Below, piece by piece: positions 20,043 through 28,158 of a stretch of 64,000 nucleotides of DNA. The position numbers and the translations under genes were made by a program. The notes beneath the pieces were generated by a model. It was not told the origin of the DNA. It saw only the letters and a list, made by a program, of their open reading frames with translations, and made no database searches. The DNA comes from Burkholderia lata (GTDB taxonomy: Bacteria; Pseudomonadota; Gammaproteobacteria; Burkholderiales; Burkholderiaceae): contig NC_007510.1 in the NCBI RefSeq assembly GCF_000012945.1, forward strand, positions 1,426,001 to 1,490,000, read 5' to 3'. How positions within the stretch are numbered: the first letter of the stretch is position 1; each line of letters begins with the position of its first letter.

Positions 20043-20774
20043 ATGAAGGTAAGGATTGCGTACATCGAGGAACCGCCTTTCTACTGGACGGCAGAAGACG
20101 GTACCGTGACCGGTGCGGATGTCGAGGTGGCCGAGGTGGTGCTGCGCGCGATCGGCGTGACGGAAATCGAATATCACCCGACGTCGTTCGACGCACTGCT
20201 GCCGGGCGTGCAGGCCGGGCGCTGGGACATGAACGTGCCGATCTTCGTGACGGCCGAACGCGCGCGGCACGTGACGTTCAGCGTCCCGGTGTGGGCGATC
20301 GGCGACGGCTTCGTGCTGCAGGCCGGCAATCCGAAGCAGTTGACGAGCTACGCGGCCATCGCGGCGCGCAGCGATGCGCGGCTGGCGTGCGTGACCGACC
20401 AGGTGCAGATCGATTCGGCCAGGGCGGCCGGTGTGCGCGACGGGCAGATCGTCATCTTCAAGGATCAACCCGACGCATTGGCTGCGTTGCTTGCAGGGCA
20501 GGTCGACGCGTTCGCGAGCACCGCGATCGGGGCCCGCGCGGTCGCCGACACGGACACGCGACTGGAGGCCGTCTCGCACGAGCGGGGTGCAGGTGAGGCC
20601 GCGCCCGTTGGCGGATTTTCGTTCAGCCAGAACAGCGATGCGCTCGTGCAGGCCGTGAACGCAAAGCTGCGCGAGTATCTCGGCTCGGCCGATCATCGCG
20701 AGCGGATGGCGAAGTACGGCTTCACGCATGCGGAAATCGACGGCGTGGTGGAGAACGGCGGCGCGACGTCGTAA
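20043..20774 (+). CDS. amino-acid type solute-binding protein without export signal
   Basis: The 243-residue protein has the fold of family 3 periplasmic binding proteins (FDALLPGVQAGRWDMNVPIFVTAER is spread over the first 85 residues; QPDALAALLAGQVDAF comes later). It begins directly with MKVRIAYIEEPPFYW, the normal first strand of the mature domain, and no signal peptide precedes it. AGGAG seven bases before the ATG at 20043 supports this start. An upstream in-frame ATG at 19983 overlaps the aminotransferase stop but adds only a polar tail. It therefore should stay in the cytoplasm, perhaps as a ligand sensor or enzyme-like relative. No transporter genes adjoin it. Confidence 0.8.
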   Translation: MKVRIAYIEEPPFYWTAEDGTVTGADVEVAEVVLRAIGVTEIEYHPTSFDALLPGVQAGRWDMNVPIFVTAERARHVTFSVPVWAIGDGFVLQAGNPKQLTSYAAIAARSDARLACVTDQVQIDSARAAGVRDGQIVIFKDQPDALAALLAGQVDAFASTAIGARAVADTDTRLEAVSHERGAGEAAPVGGFSFSQNSDALVQAVNAKLREYLGSADHRERMAKYGFTHAEIDGVVENGGATS

Positions 20775-20822
20775 TGCCGCGCGCGGTGCCGGCCGTTCGC
20801 ACGGTCGACACCGCATGCGTGA

Positions 20823-21899
20823 TCACGCAGCCGCAGCCTGCGCGAATCGCTCGACGAACCAGTCGCAGACGAACGCGGTTCGCTCGGATGCGTGGTTGTA
20901 GATCGTGTGCTCGCCGTCCGGCCAGACCTTGAGTGTTGCCTCGCCGGGCGTCGCCGCATCGAGGAACGGCTGCTGATCGTCGAGCCGGATCAGCGGATCT
21001 TCGCCGCCGTGCAGCACCAGCAGCGGGCATGCGATGCGGTCGCGTTCGGACGAGAAGCTCATCCGCGCGAAATTCGCCGCGACCGCATCGGGATCGTCGT
21101 TGCCGAGCATGGCCGCAGCCTGTTCGACGAACGTGCGGAACGGCAGCAGCGTCGGCGCCGCGAGTGCGCCGTTCACGCAGCAGGCGGCGATCCGTCGGTC
21201 GCTCGCAGCGGTCGATGCGGCCCACAACCCGCCGATGCTGTTCCCCCAGATGCCGATCGGCCCGGGCACGCGGTCGGCGACCGCATCGACGAAGCGCCGG
21301 TATGCGGCGCTCATGTCGACGTCGACGAAGATCCGCTGTTCGAGCCGCGTCTCGCCCTGGCCCGGCCCCTCGGCGAGCAGCGTGGCGATGCCGCGCGCCG
21401 CAAGCGCGCGTGCGATCGGCCAGTACGCGAAGCCCCAGCCGCTCTGGCCGCCGAAGAGTATGACGGTGCCGCGTACGCGTTCGGTCGGCGGCCGGACCAG
21501 CCAGCCGATCAGGTGGGCATCGCCGAACGGCACTTCGACACGTTCGATGCGCTTGTCGGACCAGCGCGCGAGGCCGTGCGACGCGTCGACGAGCCGCGCA
21601 TAGAGCGCGCGCTTGCGCGGCACATCGTGGTTGAATGCCATCTGCGCGAACAGCAGGTTCGCGATGGCCATCGCCTGCGCGTCGGCGGCCGTGACCAGGT
21701 GGCCGGCTTCCGCCGCCTGCGCGGCGCGCGCGAGCTGCGCGTCGGCCAGCGCTTCGGCCGCGACGTCCCACGGTTCGCCAGTGGACGTGCGCGCGTGCAG
21801 TGCCATTGCGTCCGCATAGTCCATTCCGCAGTCGAGCAAGCGCGTGACGGGCATCGCGCGTTGCAGGGACAGCGCGAACGGTGACAGTTCGGTCGTCAT
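20823..21899 (-). CDS. alpha/beta hydrolase, similar to FrsA/C-C bond hydrolase group
   Basis: The 358-residue protein has an N-terminal helical domain and an alpha/beta hydrolase core with nucleophile GNSIGG, acid HGGEDPL and histidine DGEHTIYNH. This two-domain layout resembles the 2,6-dihydroxypseudooxynicotine hydrolase group, which cuts a carbon-carbon bond next to a dihydroxy ring. It is the last gene of the hydroxyquinol operon, only 13 bases from the FAD hydroxylase. AAGGAAA upstream supports the start at 21899. Context suggests it releases a dihydroxybenzene from a larger aromatic ester or ketone; this is inference. A plain esterase is the main alternative. Confidence 0.8.
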   Translation of the reverse strand: MTTELSPFALSLQRAMPVTRLLDCGMDYADAMALHARTSTGEPWDVAAEALADAQLARAAQAAEAGHLVTAADAQAMAIANLLFAQMAFNHDVPRKRALYARLVDASHGLARWSDKRIERVEVPFGDAHLIGWLVRPPTERVRGTVILFGGQSGWGFAYWPIARALAARGIATLLAEGPGQGETRLEQRIFVDVDMSAAYRRFVDAVADRVPGPIGIWGNSIGGLWAASTAASDRRIAACCVNGALAAPTLLPFRTFVEQAAAMLGNDDPDAVAANFARMSFSSERDRIACPLLVLHGGEDPLIRLDDQQPFLDAATPGEATLKVWPDGEHTIYNHASERTAFVCDWFVERFAQAAAA

Positions 21900-21912
21900 G
21901 CGTAGGTTTCCT

Positions 21913-23580
21913 TTACGATGCGTGAGTGACGGCCGCCGAGGCTGCTGAAGTCGCGGACGGCTCGGTCGACGCGGCGGACCAGTGCAGCTTGTCGCGGAGT
22001 GCATCGATGAGCGCGCCGAGGTCGCGCAGCTCGGCCACCGAACCGAACACGATGAAATCGGGCCGCGCGATATACGCGCCGATCCCGTGCGCCTGCATGA
22101 ACGCTTGCTGCTCGCCGTCGAGATCGACCACGGCATCCGGTGCGCTCACGTCGTCGGACAGCACGGCCACGTGACAGCCGAGCCGCGCGAGGAACGCACG
22201 CTGCGCGTCGTCGAGGTAGCGGGAAGGGTGTTCGCGCGTGACGAGCTGGAATCCCCGGCCGACCACATCGTCGAAACGGCCCTCGGCTGCGCCGCGGCGC
22301 ACGCGTCCCTGCGGCGCGGGTGCGCCGGTCGTCGGATGGCGCGTGCCGTCGGCTTCGTCATGCAGGATGCCGTGGTCGAGCTTCGGGAACGGCGGCATCG
22401 GCGGCATGTTGCCGGAGCGGAACGCCGCGTCGCGCTCGGCGACCTTGCGCGGATCGTCCTCGTTGACGACTTGCCCGAGAAACAGCGACATCTGCGTGAT
22501 CGCGGTCACGTGCGGGCGGCGCTCGGCTTCGAACGTGTCGAGCAGGTCGGCGCAGGCGCGCCCGGTCAGCACCAGGTCGAGCTTCCACGCGAGGTTGATG
22601 CCGTCGCGCATGCCGGAGCACGCGCCTTGTCCCATGTACGGCATCATCGTGTGCGCCGCATCGCCCGCGAGCAGCACGCGGCCGGTGCGCCAGCGTTCGG
22701 CCATGCGCGTCTCGAACGTGTAGACGACGTGGCGCAGCAGCTTCAGGTCGTCCGGGCCGAAGCCGTAGTGGTCGTTGAGCCACTTCCAGCCGGCTTCTTC
22801 CGTTTCCCATTCGGCGGTCGATTCGTTCGGCAGCACGCGCAGCTCGAAGCGCGTGCGCTTCGTGCCAATTGGCATGTGCATGTACGCGCGATCCGGATCG
22901 CAGTAGATCGTCGTGCGTGCGCAGCCTTCGCCGAGATCGCGCTTGTTCTCCGAATCGAGGTTGAGCCAGCGCTCGTTGTAGCCGAAATCGGATCGTTCGA
23001 TGCCGAGCGTGCGGCGCACGAAGCTGTTCGCGCCGTCGGCGCCGATCACGTAGCGGGCGCGAATGGCGCGCGGCTTGCCGGTCCATTGCGCGTCCTGGCT
23101 GCCGCGCGCCGGATGGGCGGTCAGCGTCACGCCGTCGTCGTCCTGCAGCAGCGTGTCGACTTCCCAGCCGCGCAGGATCGTCACATTCCTGAAGGTGCTG
23201 GCGCGCGCATCGATCGCGTCCTCGATGTCGGGCTGGTAGATCGAGATGTGCGCGGGGTAGCCGCACGCGCGGCCGGTCCAGTTCAGTTCGAGCAGCAGGT
23301 CGCCGTTGGCATCGCAGTAATGGTAGGTGTCGACGGCTTTCGCATTGCGCAGCGCGTGATCGACGTCGGCACTCGCCTGCACGATGCGTGCGGTTTCGCC
23401 GTCGATGTGCGTGAGGCGCGGCAGGCCGTAGGGCGTCGGCCAGCGTTCGAGGACGATCACGCGATGGCCGGCGCGGCCCAGCATCGATGCGGCGACGAGG
23501 CCGGTCGGGCCGTAGCCGACGATGGCGACGTCACAGTGTTCGACGGAGCTGTCGCCGTGGGCGCTCGATTCGGTATTCAT
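21913..23580 (-). CDS. FAD-dependent aromatic hydroxylase (MhpA/resorcinol hydroxylase-like)
   Basis: Group A flavin monooxygenase of 555 residues. It has the FAD fingerprint VAIVGYGPTGLVAASML, the DG motif GADGANSFVRRTLG and the GD motif VLLAGDAAHTMMPYMGQGA, with an extended thioredoxin-like C-terminus. It inserts a hydroxyl group into a phenolic ring using NAD(P)H and oxygen. The start at 23580 is chosen because GGAGA lies nine bases upstream; an ATG 15 bases earlier is less well placed. The adjacent ring-cleavage dioxygenase and maleylacetate reductase make conversion of a resorcinol-type compound to hydroxyquinol the likely job. Confidence 0.87.
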   Translation of the reverse strand: MNTESSAHGDSSVEHCDVAIVGYGPTGLVAASMLGRAGHRVIVLERWPTPYGLPRLTHIDGETARIVQASADVDHALRNAKAVDTYHYCDANGDLLLELNWTGRACGYPAHISIYQPDIEDAIDARASTFRNVTILRGWEVDTLLQDDDGVTLTAHPARGSQDAQWTGKPRAIRARYVIGADGANSFVRRTLGIERSDFGYNERWLNLDSENKRDLGEGCARTTIYCDPDRAYMHMPIGTKRTRFELRVLPNESTAEWETEEAGWKWLNDHYGFGPDDLKLLRHVVYTFETRMAERWRTGRVLLAGDAAHTMMPYMGQGACSGMRDGINLAWKLDLVLTGRACADLLDTFEAERRPHVTAITQMSLFLGQVVNEDDPRKVAERDAAFRSGNMPPMPPFPKLDHGILHDEADGTRHPTTGAPAPQGRVRRGAAEGRFDDVVGRGFQLVTREHPSRYLDDAQRAFLARLGCHVAVLSDDVSAPDAVVDLDGEQQAFMQAHGIGAYIARPDFIVFGSVAELRDLGALIDALRDKLHWSAASTEPSATSAASAAVTHAS

Positions 23581-23630
23581 GCGGGGTGTCTCCATGACGG
23601 TTTCGTTTGTTGGTCTGTCGTGTGGCCGGT

Positions 23631-24698
23631 TCAGCGTGCGGTCGAGCCGGGCAGGTTGCCGTCGAAGGCGTCCTGCAGCAGCGCGCGCAGGCCGTCGCGT
23701 TCAATCGGGCGCGGGTTCCAGTACGGATTGGCCGCCGCGAGATCGGCGGCGCGATCGAGGTCGGCTTCCTGCATGCCGATCGCCTTCAACGAGACCGGTG
23801 CGCCGTTGTCGAGCGCCAGTGCGTAGAGGCCGCGTGCCGCGTCGTTCGTGCCGATCGCGCGGGCGATCCGCTGCATCGCGTCCGGCGCATGTGCGGCGTT
23901 GTACGCGAGTGCATGCGGCAGCACGACCGTGTGGGTCGGCGCGTGCGGCAGGTTGAAGCTGCCGCCGAGCGTGTGACAGAGCTTGTGGTGCAGCGCCATG
24001 CCGACGTTGCCGAGCACCATGCCGCACAGCCACGCGCCGTAGAGCGCGTCGCTGCGCGCGTCGAGATCGGCCGGGTCGCGCCGCACGCCGGGCAGGCCGC
24101 GGGCGAGCGCGCGAATGCCTTCTTCGGCCACGAGGCTCATCACCGGATTCGCGTTGTTCGCGTAGAGGCCTTCCGCTGCGTGCGCGATCGCATTGAGGCC
24201 GCTCGTCACGGACAGCTCGACGGGCAGCGTGACGGTGAGGGCGGGATCGTAGATCACCGTTTTCGGCAACACGCGCGCGTCGGAGCCGGTGCGCTTGAGG
24301 CCGCCTTCGGTCAGGCCGTAGATCGGCGTCATCTCGCTGCCGGCGTACGTCGTCGGTATCGCGAGGATCGGCAGGCTGCTTTCGAGCGCGATCGCCTTGC
24401 CGAGGCCGATCGTCGAGCCGCCGCCGATCGCGATCGCGCAGTCGGCATCGCACGACCTGGCGAACGCCTGCGCATCGCGGGCGATCTCGATCGGGACGTG
24501 CATCGTCGCACGATCGTAGAGTCCGGCCGCGCGCGCACCGAGCCGCTCGACGATGCGTTGCGCGAGGTCGCGCTGCTCCGGCGTGCAGAGCACGATCGCG
24601 CGTTGCGCGCCCAGTTCCAGCACTTCGCGTTCGAGATGCTCGAGGCTGCCTGCGCCGAAGATCACGCGGGCGGGGCGGGCCTGGTAAATGAAATTCAT
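23631..24698 (-). CDS. macA: maleylacetate reductase
   Basis: Iron-containing alcohol dehydrogenase family enzyme of 355 residues that reduces maleylacetate to 3-oxoadipate. Signature parts are the start MNFIYQARPARVIFGAGSL, the nucleotide loop IAIGGGSTIGLGKAIAL, PTTYAGSEMTPIYGLTEGG, and the histidine segment MALHHKLCHTLGGSFNLPHA. The neighbouring hydroxyquinol dioxygenase makes exactly its substrate. The gene lies 50 bases upstream of the hydroxylase and 7 bases after the Dabb-protein stop, within one leftward operon. Confidence in family and role is high. Confidence 0.92.
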   Translation of the reverse strand: MNFIYQARPARVIFGAGSLEHLEREVLELGAQRAIVLCTPEQRDLAQRIVERLGARAAGLYDRATMHVPIEIARDAQAFARSCDADCAIAIGGGSTIGLGKAIALESSLPILAIPTTYAGSEMTPIYGLTEGGLKRTGSDARVLPKTVIYDPALTVTLPVELSVTSGLNAIAHAAEGLYANNANPVMSLVAEEGIRALARGLPGVRRDPADLDARSDALYGAWLCGMVLGNVGMALHHKLCHTLGGSFNLPHAPTHTVVLPHALAYNAAHAPDAMQRIARAIGTNDAARGLYALALDNGAPVSLKAIGMQEADLDRAADLAAANPYWNPRPIERDGLRALLQDAFDGNLPGSTAR

Positions 24699-24705
24699 GT
24701 CGTCG

Positions 24706-25008
24706 TTACTCCGTTGCGTAGTCGACCTGATGGCGCGCGATGCGCAGGCCCGTCAGTGCGTCGCGTACGCGTGTGTGTTCGGGATGCGTCGCGTAAGCGT
24801 CGAGTGCTTCGCGCGACTCGAATTCGGCGACGAGAATCAGGTCGCACGCGTAATCGGCCGCGCTGAAATCCGCACCGACTTCGAGGTGCGTCATGCCCGG
24901 AATCCGGCCGCGCAGGCTTTCGAAGGCGGTCTTGACGGTGGTGCGTGCCACCGCGCGCTCGGGCTCGGTTGCACCGGCGACGTTCCACATCACGACGTGG
25001 CGGATCAT
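24706..25008 (-). CDS. Dabb-domain (stress-responsive dimeric barrel) protein
   Basis: A 100-residue protein beginning MIRHVVMWNVAG, with a mid segment LEVGADFSAADYACDLILV and AYATHPEHTRV, typical of the Dabb ferredoxin-like fold. Such proteins are often found in aromatic and polyketide clusters and can be small cyclases, decarboxylases or have no assigned activity. Its ATG overlaps the stop of the dioxygenase gene (ATGA), so the two are translated together. A helper role with the unstable ring-cleavage product is a guess. Confidence 0.82.
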   Translation of the reverse strand: MIRHVVMWNVAGATEPERAVARTTVKTAFESLRGRIPGMTHLEVGADFSAADYACDLILVAEFESREALDAYATHPEHTRVRDALTGLRIARHQVDYATE

Positions 25009-25886
25009 GCGGCGCGCTCCGCGGGATTGAGCACGAAGTCGTAATCGAGCGTGTAGAACGGCGTGTCCATGCGCGATCCGTCCGGCGCGAGGCCGGGCGC
25101 GTGCCGGACCCAGTCGGCAACGAGCGTCGACCGGACGCCGAACACCGCGTCGGAGTCGAGATAGCGGTCGCCGTCGCGGAACACGTGCGTGATCAGCGTT
25201 TCGTAGCCGCGGGCCTCGATCATGAAGTGCAGGTGCGCGGGGCGCCACGGATGACGGCCGAGCGCGTCGAGCATCGCGCCGACGGGGCCGTCGTGCGGAA
25301 TCGGATACGGCTCGGCGAGGATCGAGCGGAATGCGTAGCGGCCGTCGGCGCCGGTGCGCAGCCGGCCACGCGCGCGGTGCGTGACCGAGCCGTCGTCGGC
25401 CGGCAGCTGCACGTCGTAGTGCCCGTCCTCGTCGGCTTGCCAGACTTCCAGCGACGCGTGCGCGATCGGCATGCCGTCGATGCCGCGCACATGGCCCGAC
25501 ACGAAGCAGGGCTCGCCGCAGGCGCCGTTCGCGATGTCGTCGAACATGCAGAAATCGCGGCTGCCTTCGACGTAGAACGGACCGAATACGGTCGCCTCCG
25601 TGCAGCCGGCCGGCTTCGCATGATTCTGCGCGGTGACGAGGGTCGACAGCCCGAGCACGTCGGACAGCAGGATGAACTCCTGACGCTTGTCGTCGGTGAT
25701 GTGGCCCACCGCCGTCAGGAAGCCGATCGCGGTCTGCCATTCGGCTTCGGTGAGTTTCGTCTCGCGAGCAAACGAGTGCAGGTGCTGGACGAGGCTGGTC
25801 ATCACCGTGCGCAACCGCTCGTCGCGACAGCCGCCCAGCGACGCGATCACGGCCTGTGTGATGGTGTCTTCGTTGAGATTGCGCAT
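25005..25886 (-). CDS. hydroxyquinol 1,2-dioxygenase (intradiol)
   Basis: Iron(III) enzyme that opens 1,2,4-trihydroxybenzene between the vicinal hydroxyls to give maleylacetate. Its 293 residues fit the hydroxyquinol branch. Likely iron ligands are Tyr157 (DGHYDVQ), Tyr194 (EPYPIPHDGPVG), His218 and His220 (RPAHLHF), with the N-terminal helical linker domain before residue 100. AGGAGA precedes the ATG. It is the first gene of the leftward operon, and the LysR gene is divergent. Catechol or chlorocatechol cleavage is less likely because no muconate cycloisomerase gene is nearby, while maleylacetate reductase is. Confidence 0.9.
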   Translation of the reverse strand: MRNLNEDTITQAVIASLGGCRDERLRTVMTSLVQHLHSFARETKLTEAEWQTAIGFLTAVGHITDDKRQEFILLSDVLGLSTLVTAQNHAKPAGCTEATVFGPFYVEGSRDFCMFDDIANGACGEPCFVSGHVRGIDGMPIAHASLEVWQADEDGHYDVQLPADDGSVTHRARGRLRTGADGRYAFRSILAEPYPIPHDGPVGAMLDALGRHPWRPAHLHFMIEARGYETLITHVFRDGDRYLDSDAVFGVRSTLVADWVRHAPGLAPDGSRMDTPFYTLDYDFVLNPAERAA

Positions 25887-25932
25887 AGGGGGTGTCTCCT
25901 GATGTCGTTGGGTGGCGCGTTGACGTAACATT

Positions 25933-25973
25933 AATTCCTCCTTGAATCGTAAAAAAGATGGTTTGGAGGAGTT
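25933..25973. promoter_or_regulatory. inverted repeat in the hydroxyquinol operon promoter
   Basis: AATTCCTCC at 25933-25941 and GGAGGAGTT at 25965-25973 are inverted copies with one mismatch, 23 bases apart. The element lies between the divergent dioxygenase and LysR genes. GTTCTCC follows at 25976-25982 and recurs in the palindrome upstream of the channel gene at 26979-26985. It is a candidate LysR contact. Confidence 0.4.
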
Positions 25974-26004
25974 TTGTTCTCCGCCAAGTGGAAGAATCGA
26001 ACGC

Positions 26005-26928
26005 ATGGACAAGTGGACGCAGATTGAATTTTTCGTGCAGGTCGCCGAACTGGGCAGCCTGTCGAAGGCCGCCGAGCGGCTCGGGATGTCGAGCGCGGCG
26101 GCGAGCCGCTGCCTGAACGCGCTGGAGGAGCGGCTGGGTGCGCGGCTCGTCGAGCGCACCACGCGGCGCCTGTGGCTGACCGACGCCGGGCATGAATATC
26201 ACCGGCGCTGCGTCGCGATCCTGATGGAACTGTCGGAAGCCGATGCGGCGGTCAACGAAACGAGCGTCAATCCGGCCGGCACGCTGCGCGTGACCGCGTC
26301 GGTCTCGTTCGCGTCGATCTATATCGCACCGGCGTTGCCCGAGTTCCACCGGCGCTACCCGAACCTGAACGTACAGATCGTCGCGGCGAACCGCTATCCG
26401 GATTTCATCGAGGCCGGCATCGACGTGGCGATCCGCACGCGCGAGCATGAAGCGGATTCGGGCATCACCGTGCGCAAGCTCGCCGAGACGCGGCGCGTGC
26501 TGGCCGCGTCGCCCGGGTATCTGGCGAAGCACGGGGCGCCCGCGACGCCCGATGCGCTGTGCGACCACCGGCTGCTGGTCTACAACCTCGCGAACGATCC
26601 GTACGTGCTGCATTTCCGCCACGGCGCGAAGAAGCAGTCGGTCACGATCAAGAGCGTGCTCGATGCGAACGAAGGGCAGGTGATCCGCGCCGCGGCACTG
26701 GCCGGGCTCGGCATCCTGATCCAGCCGCTCTACATCATTCACGACGATATCGTCGCGGGGAAGCTGGTGCCGGTGCTCACCGACTGGCAACTGCCGGCGC
26801 TCACCGTCAATATCGCGTACCAGAGCCGCCGTCACCAGCCGGCGAAGATCCGCGTGTTCACCGAGTTCCTGATCGAGCGTTTCGAACGCCTCGGGCTCGC
26901 ACGCAAATGGAAGGAAGTCGGCCGCTGA
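26005..26928 (+). CDS. LysR-type regulator of the hydroxyquinol cluster
   Basis: LysR protein of 307 residues. The helix-turn-helix covers FFVQVAELGSLSKAAERLGMSSAAASRCLNALEE, read in two parts, and the effector domain begins near residue 90. GGAAG before the ATG at 26005 supports the start; an ATG at 25942 would run through the promoter. It diverges from the dioxygenase gene and precedes the outer-membrane channel gene, so it probably controls both. The inducer is likely the aromatic substrate or a ring metabolite. Confidence 0.9.
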   Translation: MDKWTQIEFFVQVAELGSLSKAAERLGMSSAAASRCLNALEERLGARLVERTTRRLWLTDAGHEYHRRCVAILMELSEADAAVNETSVNPAGTLRVTASVSFASIYIAPALPEFHRRYPNLNVQIVAANRYPDFIEAGIDVAIRTREHEADSGITVRKLAETRRVLAASPGYLAKHGAPATPDALCDHRLLVYNLANDPYVLHFRHGAKKQSVTIKSVLDANEGQVIRAAALAGLGILIQPLYIIHDDIVAGKLVPVLTDWQLPALTVNIAYQSRRHQPAKIRVFTEFLIERFERLGLARKWKEVGR

Positions 26929-26957
26929 GCGCAGGCCGGCGCTGGGCCGTCGCGCAT

Positions 26958-26985
26958 TTCTCCGTGTGACGGAGAACTGTTCTCC
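26958..26985. promoter_or_regulatory. overlapping palindromes upstream of the channel gene
   Basis: TTCTCCGT at 26958-26965 and ACGGAGAA at 26969-26976 are perfect inverted copies around GTG; GGAGAAC at 26971-26977 and GTTCTCC at 26979-26985 are a second perfect pair around T. The middle arm is shared, so two exclusive hairpins or two overlapping dimer sites are possible. A TCTTTTT run follows at about 26995-27001, so it could also end the LysR transcript. Confidence 0.45.
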
Positions 26986-27090
26986 CGAACGTCGTCTTTT
27001 TCGCCGCTGTCGTGCGCTTTACATTGCGTCTCCCCGGGCCTGCGATGCCCGGCTCGCGATTACACGATAACAATCCGGTCTGGAGACGAC

Positions 27091-27999
27091 ATGAAATTCG
27101 CATTGCGACGGGTGCCGTTGGCACTCCTGATCGCCGGGGCCATTCAGGTTCCGGCGTCGGCCACGGAGAACGGGCAGATCAGCTATCCGTTCGGCGTCAA
27201 CACGGTACTGAACGGGCTGCTTCCGCCGCCCGGCAATACGCAGTACTTCAACTACGCGCTGTACTCCGCATCGAACCGGTTTGCCGGGCCGGACGGCGGC
27301 AGCGCGGTGCCGGGGTTCCACCTGAGCGTGGTCGCGGAGACGCCGCGCGTGGTCCACACGTGGGGCGCGACGTTCGGGCCGTTTTCGTTGTCGAGCAGCG
27401 CGATCGTCCCGATCGTCCACCTGCATCTGTCGACGCCGGGCGGCACGGGCAACCGCACGTCGCTCGGCGACGTGATCCTCGAGCCGTTCATGCTCAACTA
27501 TGCGAACGCATCGAAGACGTTCTTCGCGTTCTTCTCGCCGTCGTTCGCGGTGCCGACCGGCGCGTATGCGGCGAACCGGATCGCGAACACGGGGCTGAAC
27601 ACCTATGCGTTCCTGCCGTACGTCAGCACCACCTGGTTTCCGGGCCGCGACTGGGAGATCTCGACGACCACGCTGCTGGAGCTGAATTCGCCGAACCATG
27701 CGACGCGGTACCACTCGGGGGCGGTCGCCGTGCTCGACTACCTGATCGGCTATTCGATCGACCGGCGCGTGCAGCTCGGCGTGCAGGGCACGTTCCTGAA
27801 GCAGTTCACCGACGATACGCAGGACGGCGTCAAGGTCGCGTCGGACGGCTTTCGCGGGCAATCGGTCGCGATCGGCCCGCAGCTGCGCTACATGTGGGGG
27901 CCGGCGTCGGGCGTGGTCGTGAAATACCAGCACGAGTTCGCGGTGCGCAACCGGCCGCAGGGCGACAAGCTGTGGGTGCAGTTCAGTTTCCCGTTGTAG
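27091..27999 (+). CDS. outer-membrane channel, phenol-degradation MetA/SphA-like family
   Basis: Beta-barrel protein of 302 residues with a signal peptide (MKFALRRVPLALLIAGAIQVPASA). Alternating strand patterns such as FFAFFSPSFAVPTGAYA, WEISTTTLLELN and VVVKYQHEFAVRNRPQG end in the terminal Phe-Pro-Leu of WVQFSFPL. This family accompanies aromatic catabolic operons and is thought to admit hydrophobic substrates. GGAGAC precedes the ATG. Its position next to the LysR gene of the hydroxyquinol cluster supports uptake of that pathway's substrate. The exact ligand is not shown. Confidence 0.85.
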   Translation: MKFALRRVPLALLIAGAIQVPASATENGQISYPFGVNTVLNGLLPPPGNTQYFNYALYSASNRFAGPDGGSAVPGFHLSVVAETPRVVHTWGATFGPFSLSSSAIVPIVHLHLSTPGGTGNRTSLGDVILEPFMLNYANASKTFFAFFSPSFAVPTGAYAANRIANTGLNTYAFLPYVSTTWFPGRDWEISTTTLLELNSPNHATRYHSGAVAVLDYLIGYSIDRRVQLGVQGTFLKQFTDDTQDGVKVASDGFRGQSVAIGPQLRYMWGPASGVVVKYQHEFAVRNRPQGDKLWVQFSFPL

Positions 28000-28064
28000 A
28001 CGCGGGTGCGGTGCCCGTCGGCCGGGCGCCCGGCGCAAGCTGACAAAATCCTGACGAAGTGAAT

Positions 28065-28079
28065 TGATATTTTGTATCA
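28065..28079. promoter_or_regulatory. palindrome upstream of the TonB receptor
   Basis: TGATA at 28065-28069 and TATCA at 28075-28079 form a perfect inverted repeat around TTTTG in an AT-rich pocket. It lies 80 bp before the receptor start. It does not match the Fur consensus well; another metal regulator or a promoter element is possible. No cobalamin riboswitch box was recognised in this leader. Confidence 0.3.
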
Positions 28080-28158
28080 TCTGACGTTTTGCGCCACCGG
28101 CCGCCCGGGCTACCCGGTGCGGCCGCGCGCGGCGACTCCAGACGAAGATCGATACGAC

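Noticed and set aside
24706-26835. A 709-codon leftward open frame spanning the dioxygenase and LysR region
   Set aside because: Only the last 100 codons (the Dabb protein) are real; the rest is antisense or out of frame to well-supported genes.
28000-28158. Possible cobalamin riboswitch before the TonB-ABC importer
   Set aside because: None of the conserved B12-box words could be found in the 160-base leader by eye; a covariance search would settle it.
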